64,000 nucleotides of DNA from Enterococcus larvae (lineage in GTDB: Bacteria > Bacillota > Bacilli > Lactobacillales > Enterococcaceae): positions 62,001 through 126,000 of the forward strand of contig NZ_JAEDXU010000006.1 of NCBI RefSeq assembly GCF_017830045.1, given 5' to 3'. A model generated the notes under the pieces. It made no database searches. It worked only from the letters and a program-made list of their open reading frames with translations, and was not told the origin of the DNA. Shown here in pieces: positions 17,661-26,488 of this stretch; position 1 is the first letter of the stretch, and every line of letters starts with the position of its first letter. The translations under genes and the position numbers were made by a program.

Positions 17661-18901
17661 TGGTCAAGATCCATCCATTCAAAGGTATCCGACCGACTGA
17701 TACGCTCAGCGATAAAATCGCAACACTGCCCTATGATGTATTGAACTCAGCCGAAGCACGTGAACTAGGACAAGATAATCCTTATTCTTACCTTCACATC
17801 GATAAAGCCGAAATCGACCTGCCGGAAGATTTGTCTCCCTATGATGATCAGGTTTATGCAAAGGCGGCCGAAAACCTGAAGGCTTTTCTACAAAAGCAGT
17901 GGTTGATCCAAGAAGACACGCCAGCTCTTTACCTTTATGAGCTGACAATGAACGGACGTGCCCAGACTGGTCTTGTAACATGTACATCCATCGATGATTA
18001 CACAGAAGGGACTATCAAAAAGCACGAGTTCACTCGTCCGGAAAAAGAAGTCGATCGTATTCGCCATATCGAAGCCTGTGATGCCAATACCAGTCCAATT
18101 TTTCTGACGTATCGGTCACAAAATGATATTCAGCAAATCATGGATACATGGAAACAGAAGCATGCACCTGTTTACGATTTTATCAGCTTCCACGAAGTTG
18201 CTCATAAAGTCTGGGTCATTGACGATGCTGCTTTGATAGAGAAGTTGGTAACGACCTTTGCAGCGGAAGTACCGGCACTATACATTGCTGATGGTCACCA
18301 TCGGACAGAATCAGCTGTAAAGGTTGGGAAAAAGTTCAAGGATGCACATCCGGAAACCGGTACTGATGAGGAGGTAAACTTCTTCCTTTCAGTGATCTTT
18401 CCAAAAGAGGAGCTGGAAATCCTTGATTATAACCGTGTCGTGAATGTACCGATCACAGATGACTTTTTCGAGCGTCTGGGGAAGAATTTCACTTTTGTAA
18501 AAACGACGGATGGAAAACCAACGCAGCCGAAAAGCTTCGGTTTGTACTTAAACAAGCAATGGTACGAGCTGACAGCCAAACCGCATATTTTATCTGATGA
18601 TCCGGTGGACGGCTTAGATGTTTCACTTTTACAGAATCATGTCTTTGCTGACATCTTTGATATTCAAGATGTTCGAACAGATAAACGTATTGATTTTGTT
18701 GGCGGGATTCGTGGGATGGCTGAGCTGGAAAAGCTTGTCGACAGCGGACAATGGACGGCTGCCTTTGCTGTTTATCCAACGACGATGGACGATTTGTTGA
18801 ATGTAGCTGATGCTGGAAAAATCATGCCGCCGAAATCAACATGGTTTGAGCCAAAACTGCTCAGCGGATTATTTTTGCACGATCTAGAGACAAAATCGTA
18901 A
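17660..18901 (+). CDS. DUF1015 family protein of the serine operon
   Basis: A soluble protein of 413 residues belonging to DUF1015, recognised by the N-terminal IHPFKGIRPTD and ATLPYDVLNSAEAREL pattern, GLVTCTSIDDY, and the central YIADGHHRTESAVKV. The ATG overlaps the serA stop by one base (TAATG), so translation is coupled. Genes of this family often sit beside serA and serC. The window has no recognisable phosphoserine phosphatase, so a role in or near that last step is a reasonable inference, but nothing in the sequence proves it. Confidence 0.85.
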   Translation: MVKIHPFKGIRPTDTLSDKIATLPYDVLNSAEARELGQDNPYSYLHIDKAEIDLPEDLSPYDDQVYAKAAENLKAFLQKQWLIQEDTPALYLYELTMNGRAQTGLVTCTSIDDYTEGTIKKHEFTRPEKEVDRIRHIEACDANTSPIFLTYRSQNDIQQIMDTWKQKHAPVYDFISFHEVAHKVWVIDDAALIEKLVTTFAAEVPALYIADGHHRTESAVKVGKKFKDAHPETGTDEEVNFFLSVIFPKEELEILDYNRVVNVPITDDFFERLGKNFTFVKTTDGKPTQPKSFGLYLNKQWYELTAKPHILSDDPVDGLDVSLLQNHVFADIFDIQDVRTDKRIDFVGGIRGMAELEKLVDSGQWTAAFAVYPTTMDDLLNVADAGKIMPPKSTWFEPKLLSGLFLHDLETKS

Positions 18902-18930
18902 TAAAGCAGTAAAATAGAAGAACAATCCAG

Positions 18931-18970
18931 AGAGCTGGGAACTATGTCTGCACATAGTCCCGGCTTTCTT
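18931..18970 (+). terminator. Terminator of the serC-serA-DUF1015 operon
   Basis: Arms agctgggaactatgt and acatagtcccggct pair with one G-T wobble and a small imperfection, followed by ttctt. The 190 bases to proB hold no clear promoter; a weak gtaac...gttac pairing is visible but not interpretable. Confidence 0.78.
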
Positions 18971-19162
18971 AGAACCTAAAAAAGATAAGTAACCAGAAAC
19001 AAGAAGTTCGAGGCAAAGCAAACAGCTTCAAGGCTCAGCGGGTAGTTACATACTATTTGGCAGCAATATTCGATTGCTCTCCATCAGACTCCTATTCGAG
19101 CAGTCTCAGGAAAGCGCACTTCTTTCATACTCTTATTTATCGGGAACAAGCGGAGGGATACT

Positions 19163-19993
19163 ATGCGTAAACAGTTAAAAAATGCAAAACGGATCGTTAT
19201 CAAGGTTGGAACCAGTACGTTGATTTACCCAAATGGCAATATCAATCTGAAGGCGATCGACCAGCTGGCATTTACACTCACTGATCTAAAAAATCAGGGA
19301 AAAGAAATCATTCTTGTTTCATCCGGAGCTATCGGCGTCGGCTTGAACAAACTGAATATGGATCAACGACCCCCGACCATCCCCGAACAGCAGGCGGTTG
19401 CCTCAGTTGGACAGACAGAGCTGATGAATATCTACAACCATCGCTTTTCAATTTACAGCCAACAAATCGGACAATTGTTGCTGACTAGAGATGTCATTGA
19501 ATTTCCTGAGAGCCGCAGAAACGTGGTCAACACGATGGAGCAGCTGCTGCAAATGGGCATCGTTCCTATCATCAATGAAAATGATACTGTGGCAATCGAC
19601 GAGTTGGACCATCTAACGAAGTTTGGGGATAACGACCAGCTATCAGCCATTGTTACGCAGCTGATTAATGCAGACGCGCTGGTCATGCTTTCTGATATTG
19701 ATGGTTTCTTTTCCGATAACCCACTGACTAATAAGGATGCACAGCTTTATTCAGAGATCAATAAAATCGATGACGTCCTGCTTGAGCAAGCTGGTGGAAA
19801 AGGCAGTCGTTTTGGTACCGGCGGCATGTATAGTAAGCTGAAAGCAGCCGAACGAGTATTAGAACACAATAGTATGATGGTACTTGCAAACGGCAAACAG
19901 CCTCAAATCATTTTTGATATTTTAGCCGGCGAAACAATCGGCACATTATTTATAGAAACACCGCTGAAGGAATCAACAGGAAGGGAGAAATAG
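19163..19993 (+). CDS. proB: Glutamate 5-kinase
   Basis: First enzyme of proline synthesis; phosphorylates glutamate with ATP. The amino-acid kinase fold is clear: [32 protein letters not shown] and [11 protein letters not shown]. At 276 residues it lacks the C-terminal PUA domain of the E. coli enzyme, as in many Firmicutes. GGAGG is seven bases before the ATG. proA follows two bases after the stop. Confidence 0.95.
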   Translation: MRKQLKNAKRIVIKVGTSTLIYPNGNINLKAIDQLAFTLTDLKNQGKEIILVSSGAIGVGLNKLNMDQRPPTIPEQQAVASVGQTELMNIYNHRFSIYSQQIGQLLLTRDVIEFPESRRNVVNTMEQLLQMGIVPIINENDTVAIDELDHLTKFGDNDQLSAIVTQLINADALVMLSDIDGFFSDNPLTNKDAQLYSEINKIDDVLLEQAGGKGSRFGTGGMYSKLKAAERVLEHNSMMVLANGKQPQIIFDILAGETIGTLFIETPLKESTGREK

Positions 19994-19995
19994 AA

Positions 19996-21243
19996 ATGAC
20001 GGATTTAATACAACTGGGCAAACAGGCGAAAGCCGCTTCATTCAAGCTTGGATTACTAGATACAAAAACGAAAAACAATCTTCTTTTCCATATGGCAGAG
20101 GAAATCGAAGCCCACACAGCTGATATCTTGGTGGAAAATGAGAAGGATCTGGCCGTCGCTGCAGATCATGGAATTTCTGAAACCATGCTGGATCGTTTGC
20201 GCCTGACAGATGAGCGTATCCTTGCAATGGCAGATGGTATTCGGCAAGTGGCTTCCTTGGAAGACCCAATCGGCGAAGTAGAAAAAATGTGGAAAAACGA
20301 AGATGGTCTGATGATTGGAAAGCAACGTGTCCCCCTTGGCGTGATCGGCATCATTTATGAATCTCGACCTAATGTAACGACAGATGCTGCCAGTCTTTGC
20401 TTCAAATCTGGAAATGCTGTGATCCTAAGAGGTGGAAAAGAAGCCTTTCATTCAAATCAGATTTTAGTTTCTGTCCTGCAAAAGGCTTTGGAGAAAGAGG
20501 GGCACTCGCCATTTGCCATTCAATTTGTGGACGACACCTCTCGAGAAACTGCGAAAAAACTCATGACTTTGAACGGTTATCTAGATGTCTTGATTCCACG
20601 AGGCGGAGCCAATCTGATCAAAACCGTTCTGGCTACTGCAACTGTTCCAGTGATTGAAACAGGTACAGGAAACTGCCATGTATACATCGATAAGGATGCA
20701 CAGTTGCAAATGGCAACAGACATCATCGTCAATGCCAAGTGTCAGCGCCCATCTGTTTGTAATTCAGCGGAAACATTACTTATCCACAAGGATGTTGCAG
20801 AAGAATTTCTGCCAGTCATTGAAAAAGCACTGAATGAGTATCATGTTGAACTGCGAGCAGACGAACGAGCATTGGCCATTTTCCAAGAAGCGGTCCCAGC
20901 AGTTGAAGCGGACTGGGAAACAGAATTTCTGGATTACATTCTAGCGGTCAAAGTAGTGGATTCGTTGGAGGAAGCAATCACTCACATTAATACGTACAAC
21001 ACAAAACACTCTGAAAGCATTATCAGTGATAATTATTTTGCGACACAGCAGTTTCTGCAGCAAGTTGATGCAGCAGCAGTTTACGCCAATGCTTCTACAC
21101 GCTTTACAGATGGATTTGTCTTCGGCTTCGGTGCAGAAATCGGCATCAGCACACAAAAACTACACGCCAGAGGTCCTATGGGATTAGCAGAGCTGACTTC
21201 TACCAAGTACATCGTCTACGGCGATGGCCAGTATCGTCAATAA
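19996..21243 (+). CDS. proA: Gamma-glutamyl phosphate reductase
   Basis: The second proline enzyme, an NADPH-dependent aldehyde-dehydrogenase fold that reduces glutamyl phosphate to the semialdehyde. Seen are [17 protein letters not shown], the nucleotide region [12 protein letters not shown] and the catalytic cysteine in [17 protein letters not shown]. Length 415 is normal. It forms an operon with proB and, after 16 bases, the PHP phosphatase gene. Confidence 0.95.
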   Translation: MTDLIQLGKQAKAASFKLGLLDTKTKNNLLFHMAEEIEAHTADILVENEKDLAVAADHGISETMLDRLRLTDERILAMADGIRQVASLEDPIGEVEKMWKNEDGLMIGKQRVPLGVIGIIYESRPNVTTDAASLCFKSGNAVILRGGKEAFHSNQILVSVLQKALEKEGHSPFAIQFVDDTSRETAKKLMTLNGYLDVLIPRGGANLIKTVLATATVPVIETGTGNCHVYIDKDAQLQMATDIIVNAKCQRPSVCNSAETLLIHKDVAEEFLPVIEKALNEYHVELRADERALAIFQEAVPAVEADWETEFLDYILAVKVVDSLEEAITHINTYNTKHSESIISDNYFATQQFLQQVDAAAVYANASTRFTDGFVFGFGAEIGISTQKLHARGPMGLAELTSTKYIVYGDGQYRQ

Positions 21244-21259
21244 GAAGGAGGCTGGTTTT

Positions 21260-22093
21260 ATGAAGTATGATGGACATACCCACACTGAATACTGTCCACA
21301 TGGTACAGTAGAGGACACGGAGCTTTTGATTCAAAAAGCCATTCAACTGGGATTCAAGGAATACAGCATCACAGAACATGCACCGCTGCCCAAAGCAATC
21401 AGCGAGCTAGCCGGTGGTGATCCAGAAATGTGGACAACTGCTTCTATGGCATTAAACGATGTGGATAACTATTTCACACGTATGGATAAACTACGGAAAA
21501 AGTATGCTTCCGATCTAGTTATCCACATTGGCTTCGAGCTTGATTACTTCCCTGAATTTGAGAGCTGGACAACAGATTTTCTGAATGAATACGGCCCTCT
21601 TACAGACGATGGTGTTCTCTCTGTTCACTTTCTTCCCGGACAGGGTGGTTTACGAGGAATCGACTACTCTTTCGAAGAATATCGTGACGGAATCACTGAG
21701 CCGGCAGGTTCTTTCCAAAACGCCCAAATCCTTTACTATCAAAGGGTTTTACATTCCTTACAGGCTGATCTTGGCAGATGGAAACCCACACGTTTGGGAC
21801 ACATCTCTCTATGTCAAAAATTCGAACGATTTTTCGATGAACCGATCGATTATTCGCCAAAAGCTGTTACTCTGATCGACGACTTGCTTCAGCAGGTAAA
21901 AGAACAAAACTATCAGCTAGATTTAAACACTGCAGGCTTCCGAAAAAAGGGTTATACACAAAGTTATCCACAGGCTTGGGTTTTAGAGAAAGCTTATGCT
22001 CTAGGGATTCCTTTAATTTACGGATCTGACACCCATTCTTTAGCAGATATTGGCTCAGATTACGGAAAAGTCGAACATTGGTTAAATAAATAA
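21260..22093 (+). CDS. hisK: PHP-family phosphatase (histidinol-phosphatase HisK/HisJ type)
   Basis: A metal-dependent PHP-domain phosphoesterase. The first metal motif DGHTHTEYCPHG is at residues 4-15, SITEHAPL follows at about 46, and GSDTHSLADIGSDY is near the C-terminus. The start is ATG 21260, with AAGGAGG about nine bases upstream; the frame extends further left into proA, but without a ribosome binding site. Histidinol-phosphate is the usual substrate of this family. No other histidine-synthesis gene is in the window and it sits in a proline operon, so the true substrate may differ. Confidence 0.85.
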   Translation: MKYDGHTHTEYCPHGTVEDTELLIQKAIQLGFKEYSITEHAPLPKAISELAGGDPEMWTTASMALNDVDNYFTRMDKLRKKYASDLVIHIGFELDYFPEFESWTTDFLNEYGPLTDDGVLSVHFLPGQGGLRGIDYSFEEYRDGITEPAGSFQNAQILYYQRVLHSLQADLGRWKPTRLGHISLCQKFERFFDEPIDYSPKAVTLIDDLLQQVKEQNYQLDLNTAGFRKKGYTQSYPQAWVLEKAYALGIPLIYGSDTHSLADIGSDYGKVEHWLNK

Positions 22094-22112
22094 GTTATGC
22101 ACATGTGGAAAA

Positions 22113-22147
22113 GCCGTTGAGAATTTTAAATCTCAACGGCTTTTTAT
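22113..22147 (+). terminator. Terminator of the proBA-phosphatase operon
   Basis: A perfect ten-base stem, gccgttgaga/tctcaacggc, with an eight-base loop and a following ttttt. Confidence 0.9.
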
Positions 22148-22349
22148 TTAGTTAGTGCTATGGGCACTACTTTATTATCATTCGCTCCCAAAATACTTAT
22201 TTTGGTTTTAGCTATATTCTCCCCTTCTCAGAGTTTAGTAATTCTACAATATAAAGTTAAAAACAAGGTAGGATCTTCTGTAAAAATTTTTTCTAAATCA
22301 ATTCCATCTTCATATTATGCCTCTAACAATATATGCTTTACCCGTATAT

Positions 22350-23312
22350 TCATTTAAAAACTTCCTCATGTCTTTTCTTAAACTCCGGTATAGTCAACCA
22401 ATTTTCTTTATCTTCACTGATCACTCCATCTGTCAATCGGGCAATTTCAGCTACCATCGTATACAAAGCATGCCGATCTTCTAATGTGATTTCTGTAAAA
22501 GTTGTATAGAAATTAATTGTATTTTCTTGTTCACCATCTACATACAACGCACAATACTTGAGCATTTTATAATTGGGATTGATGAATTGAAAATCATGTT
22601 TACGTTTTATCGCCAGATAGAAGTTATTGGTTAACACCTCTTCATCATAATCGATAATATCAATGGACGCTTTCCCCCACATTTTTGATGCCAAATATCG
22701 ATAATCAATAGTCATCCCAAGCTTTTTAGCGTGTACTGTTAGCGTCATCTGCTGTTCTTCTAACATGTCTCCTAAATTCTCTAAAAATGTGTCTTCCTCT
22801 TCATTCCAGCATTCTGGATCGCGCTCGTCAACAACTTGGATACTATCGACTTCCTTCAAGCTGATTCCATTTGCCTCCTCATAACTCAGAGATAAAATGT
22901 CCTGATGTTTTCGTTCAAACTCATCTGGTGTTATCCATGTCTGGCGATTATCTTCACTTATTTTGCCTTGGACTTCTCTCGTCACCTCAAGAATCATGAT
23001 ATAGAAGGCTCGCCTATCTACTGTTAAAATGTTTACATGATCTGTGATGAATTCCAGTTCTTTCATTGATTGTGTGGAAACTGGAGAAAAGCTTAAATCT
23101 TCATTGTTCATTTCCTTACCACGCCATTGTTTATCGTAATTCCATTTAGGTAGCCCTAAAGAAAGAGAAAAAATTGTTTGCAGCATTTCAGTATTACCAC
23201 CATGGTCAGGATCTATTTTCTTTCCATTTTCTTCTTTAAACCACATCTTTTCAGCTAGCTTCATGTAGTCCAAACGCATTTCTTGTTTTTCTATTGTAGA
23301 ATGAACGATCAA
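22350..23312 (-). CDS. Unknown protein with an internally duplicated domain, possible immunity protein
   Basis: An acidic soluble protein of 320 residues made of two related halves. The first carries LDYMKLAEKMWFKEE and ends with TREVQGKISEDNRQTWITPD and FERKHQDIL; the second carries IDYRYLASKMWGKAS and ends with ARLTDGVISEDKENWLTIPE and FKKRHEEVF. DRRAFYIMILE and DRHALYTMVAE also match. I do not recognise the family. The start is TTG 23312, with AGGAGG eight bases upstream. It lies 15 bases after a fragment that looks like a toxin C-terminus, so an immunity role is a fair inference. Confidence 0.75.
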   Translation of the reverse strand: MIVHSTIEKQEMRLDYMKLAEKMWFKEENGKKIDPDHGGNTEMLQTIFSLSLGLPKWNYDKQWRGKEMNNEDLSFSPVSTQSMKELEFITDHVNILTVDRRAFYIMILEVTREVQGKISEDNRQTWITPDEFERKHQDILSLSYEEANGISLKEVDSIQVVDERDPECWNEEEDTFLENLGDMLEEQQMTLTVHAKKLGMTIDYRYLASKMWGKASIDIIDYDEEVLTNNFYLAIKRKHDFQFINPNYKMLKYCALYVDGEQENTINFYTTFTEITLEDRHALYTMVAEIARLTDGVISEDKENWLTIPEFKKRHEEVFK

Positions 23313-23327
23313 AAATTTTCCTCCTTA

Positions 23328-23579
23328 CTAAGCTTTTATCCATATATAGGCTCTCCAAATATTATTTACTATTTCATCAAGTTTACCCTTACCTAACCCT
23401 TTTTTGACGGCATTAGGCAGTAAATTATAAACACTCTTTTTATCAGTAATCATGGATATATCAATTTCCTTTTTATATGATCCATTTCCTCCACCTTTTG
23501 CTTGCACATGAATATTATTAGAATCAGGCTCTGCATCCACACGATAGCTTACTTTCTCATTTTTTAGCCGTCCTTCATT
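23328..23579 (-). pseudogene. Probable C-terminal remnant of a polymorphic toxin
   Basis: The frame is open from a stop at 23582-23580 to the TAA at 23328, about 83 codons. It contains EKVSYRVDAEPDSNNIHVQA, a Gly-rich turn and a Lys-rich end, ending in RAYIWIKA. There is no ATG and no ribosome binding site; the best internal start is GTG 23540. The composition and the position before a likely immunity gene suggest the last part of an LXG- or RHS-type toxin whose delivery portion has been lost. The AT-rich stretch 23583-23792 holds no gene. Confidence 0.55.
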
Positions 23580-23792
23580 TTAGTTTAGATAAAATCATAC
23601 AAATAAACAAGACAATAAATTAACAAAACAAAGCTATTTGACTGAAAAATAACATAATCACAAAAAGAACAGGAACGGATTCCTTTTCATTATCACATTC
23701 CAGAAAATAAAAAATAAACATCGAAAAAATGAATATTTCAATGCTTATCTCTTTTTCTATATTTAATTGTTTCTTGATTTAGTGATATCCTT

Positions 23793-24320
23793 CTATAATG
23801 TTATCCAATACCGCTGAACGATTTCCCCATCACTTTCATCCAAGGTTTCATTCTCCTGTTTCCCACCATTGAACAGGATCACTTTTGCGGAAGCTATATT
23901 GGTTTTATTACAGGTAACAAGAACTTGCTTCAAATCTATCGTCCGACAAACATCCAGAGCCAGCCGCAGCATTTCCTTCGCGTAGCCTTGATTCCACTCG
24001 CTTCTTCTTACACTGTAGCCGATATGCCCACCGAACTTCAACAGATAGTCATTCAAGCTATGACGAATATCGATCATACCTATCAATTTATCATCAGAGG
24101 AACGAACAGCCAAAAGCTCCGTTGCCTGAACCAAGCCTTCTGTCACTGTTTCCTCATGACTATTCTGTTCTATAAATGCCAGCCACTCCGGAACATGTTC
24201 ATACTCTCTTAAAAAAGAGGTTCCATCCATGCTGTCTTTGTTTGCTAAAAATTCATTTCTGTATTCCTTGATTTGTTGTTCATAAGCCATTGTAGGAACA
24301 ATAAGCGTGATCTCTTCCAT
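23793..24320 (-). CDS. GNAT family N-acetyltransferase
   Basis: A single-domain GNAT protein of about 175 residues. The acetyl-CoA binding segment IGYSVRRSEWNQGYAKEML is at about 102-120, followed by the typical VLVTCNKTNIASAKVIL strand-helix and a final YWITL. I chose the ATG at 24320, with GGAG about eight bases upstream, over an in-frame GTG three codons earlier that overlaps that site. Closest in character to uncharacterised YkkB/RimJ-like enzymes; substrate unknown. Confidence 0.85.
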   Translation of the reverse strand: MEEITLIVPTMAYEQQIKEYRNEFLANKDSMDGTSFLREYEHVPEWLAFIEQNSHEETVTEGLVQATELLAVRSSDDKLIGMIDIRHSLNDYLLKFGGHIGYSVRRSEWNQGYAKEMLRLALDVCRTIDLKQVLVTCNKTNIASAKVILFNGGKQENETLDESDGEIVQRYWITL

Positions 24321-24405
24321 GTGCTCCACTCCTTTTTTTCACAATAGTATAGCATACACACCGCTCAAAAAATCAATCTCTCGTCATTTCCGTCATGAAT
24401 ACCTG

Positions 24406-25215
24406 CTATTTCTTTTCCTCAATCTGGATCATCATCTTCATAATGAAGTCATCAAAATTCTGAGCAACTAATTCATTTTGGATGAAATCGATGTAGAGTG
24501 TGTTCATGATAGAGAGTTTGTGCTTCTGTGCATAGTTGATTAATTTCTCATACCCTGTCTTATACTCTGCATGTCCTTGAACATAGCATTCCAAATACCT
24601 GCCTTTTGGTCGGACACTCGACGAGTCAGGAACCTTCACATAATATTGAGCAGCAGAAGCCTCCGGATTCCAATCATCAGCCATGTACATAGCCATTCCT
24701 GAAGGGTAAGGAAATTCATATCCAGCAGCTATACACTGTTGGTAAAGTTCACTCAAAGAAACTGATACTCGAGAATGCACGCCATGATAGATCGTTTCAC
24801 TAAAGAAAAGCGCCACCTCATCATACTCCACTAACGAAATCGATGTGTCATTGAAATTCTCAGTCTCCTTCAATGACTGGATTTGAAGATCGATCATCTG
24901 CTCCATTCGATTGTAGTACAGCTGTTTCTGCCTGATTTTTTCCTTCTGATTTTGAATCAGTTCAATGATCTGATCTGCTGATTTCAGCTGACTGTATTCC
25001 TTGATTGCCTCCAAGGACATGCCAATATCTTTGAAAAAAATAATCATGTTTACCGCATACAGCTGCTGGTAGTGATAATAACGATAGCCCTTATCGCTGA
25101 CTTTTCGCGGCTTCAACAAATCGATTTGATCGTAGTAAATCAATGTTTTTCTTTTTATCCCTGATAGCTCTGCAAACTCACTGATAGATAGATAATCCGT
25201 CCTATTACTCATCAT
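24406..25215 (-). CDS. MerR family regulator with GyrI-like effector domain
   Basis: The N-terminal MerR helix-turn-helix is SISEFAELSGIKRKTLIYYDQIDLLKP, then GYRYYHYQQLYAVNMIIFFKDIGMSLEAIKEY. A dimerisation coiled coil (about 85-120) and a GyrI/BmrR-type ligand domain (about 130-265) follow. Length 269 fits BmrR/BltR-like multidrug or metabolite sensors. Two ATG codons are adjacent at the start, with GAGG upstream. It is transcribed away from the PRD gene, with a MerR-type operator between them. Confidence 0.9.
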   Translation of the reverse strand: MMSNRTDYLSISEFAELSGIKRKTLIYYDQIDLLKPRKVSDKGYRYYHYQQLYAVNMIIFFKDIGMSLEAIKEYSQLKSADQIIELIQNQKEKIRQKQLYYNRMEQMIDLQIQSLKETENFNDTSISLVEYDEVALFFSETIYHGVHSRVSVSLSELYQQCIAAGYEFPYPSGMAMYMADDWNPEASAAQYYVKVPDSSSVRPKGRYLECYVQGHAEYKTGYEKLINYAQKHKLSIMNTLYIDFIQNELVAQNFDDFIMKMMIQIEEKK

Positions 25216-25255
25216 TGATTCCTCTTATTTCTTCTAAATGTTTTTCAAAAATCCA

Positions 25256-25286
25256 TTGACTGTCTAGTTACTAGACAGTTTACACT
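25256..25286 (+). promoter_or_regulatory. MerR-type promoter with 19-base spacer and central palindrome
   Basis: TTGACT (25256-25261) and TACACT (25281-25286) are 19 bases apart, longer than the sigma-A optimum of 17. The spacer holds the palindrome actgtctag-tta-ctagacagt. This is the classic architecture of a MerR-activated promoter. It points to the PRD gene, about 80 bases downstream, and lies about 40 bases from the divergent merR start. Confidence 0.88.
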
Positions 25287-25368
25287 AAAGCAGAGAGAAG
25301 AACACGTACTTTCTTTATAAAAGATAGAAGAACTATTAAATCCACCAACAAAAAGGAGGTCATCGATC

Positions 25369-26058
25369 ATGACTATTTGTAAATCTTCAAACGCACCCTA
25401 TTCCATTTTTTCAGCGACAACTCTGGACAAGCAAACTTTGATTGAACTGCTGACAGCGCTATATAGTGAGCAATTTCCATTTCGATCAGGCTCGCTTTTT
25501 GAACATACGCTGCAGTTTGCTTTGACAGAGGAACTATCGATTGAGCCAACACTTACTGATCAACAGATGATAACCATCCATCCGTTTTTTGAAGAAGAAT
25601 ATTTATTTGTCAGAAAAGCCTTATCTATACTTAACAGCTATGCCGATGAGCCCTTCACCAGCTCAGACTTCCTATTATTTTTAGAAATTATTCTCTGCTC
25701 CAATTGGCAGCTGTCATTAGCTGAGTCTGAACTAAGTAGGTTTATCATGGGACTAGACTGTTTCACAAAAGCAATCTGTCAGCAGTTGGGAACCTCTGTG
25801 GACCTTTTGAAAAAGAATCAGCCCGATTTCTTACGTCATATTCAGTTCCTTACATTTAGAATCTTATATAACCATGATGAGCAGATTTCAAAAAGCAGTG
25901 AACTCTATTGCTTCATCCAAAGAAGATATCCTGATGCCTTTGCCGTTACGAGTAAACTGCGAACCATTATAACGAACATATTTAATGTTGATTTACCTGA
26001 CAATGAGTTCGCCTTTCTTGCTCTTCATATTGAAAAAAACCTCAATAGCTGCCGATAG
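25369..26058 (+). CDS. Stand-alone PRD-domain-like protein
   Basis: A protein of 229 residues whose last 90 (ELYCFIQRRYPDAFAVTSKL..., NVDLPDNEFAFLALHIEKNL) match a PTS regulation domain, including the conserved NEFAFLALHI ending. The N-terminal part may be a divergent first domain. There is no RNA-binding CAT domain, no helix-turn-helix and no PTS enzyme domain. AAAAGGAGG precedes the ATG. It appears to be the only target of the MerR promoter here. It might act as a modulator of another PRD regulator; that is inference. Confidence 0.7.
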   Translation: MTICKSSNAPYSIFSATTLDKQTLIELLTALYSEQFPFRSGSLFEHTLQFALTEELSIEPTLTDQQMITIHPFFEEEYLFVRKALSILNSYADEPFTSSDFLLFLEIILCSNWQLSLAESELSRFIMGLDCFTKAICQQLGTSVDLLKKNQPDFLRHIQFLTFRILYNHDEQISKSSELYCFIQRRYPDAFAVTSKLRTIITNIFNVDLPDNEFAFLALHIEKNLNSCR

Positions 26059-26488
26059 TAAGAAACAATCGGTAAAAACGAGTGTGGAACAATTTCTATG
26101 TGTTTCGATAATCAGAGCATAGCGAGGACCGTCGACACAAAAACAGCTTCCTCTAATAACTCAGCTTCACGACACCATCAGAAAATAAATAGGTCTTTAA
26201 CAATTGAACTTGTCGCAATCCTTTAATAAATCTTATATCTATTGAATGGATTTCATGAATATTTTATGAAATTTTCCTTCTATTGGCTATATTTTATTTG
26301 AATGTGCTAAACTAGATACTATATGAATTTCACTAAATAATCCGTCTATTCCAAAGCTGTTTATTGGAATGACAGGCACATAAAAGTCAGGTTGAATGGT
26401 CATTGGGATACTCAACACTTTTATTGGAAGGGAATCATTTATTTAGTTGATTCATATACGAATATTAATCGGGTTGTGAGGTCTTCTA
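26059..26488. other. 430-base intergenic region upstream of yfhO
   Basis: No open frame of note. A short perfect hairpin attccaa/ttggaat lies at 26349-26371. A possible weak promoter (TTGAAT near 26298 and TACTAT about 15 bases on) precedes it. I cannot assign a function to the rest. Confidence 0.4.

Noticed and set aside
22160-22357. Short plus-strand frame after the proline-operon terminator
   Set aside because: No ribosome binding site; low-complexity hydrophobic translation in an AT-rich gap.
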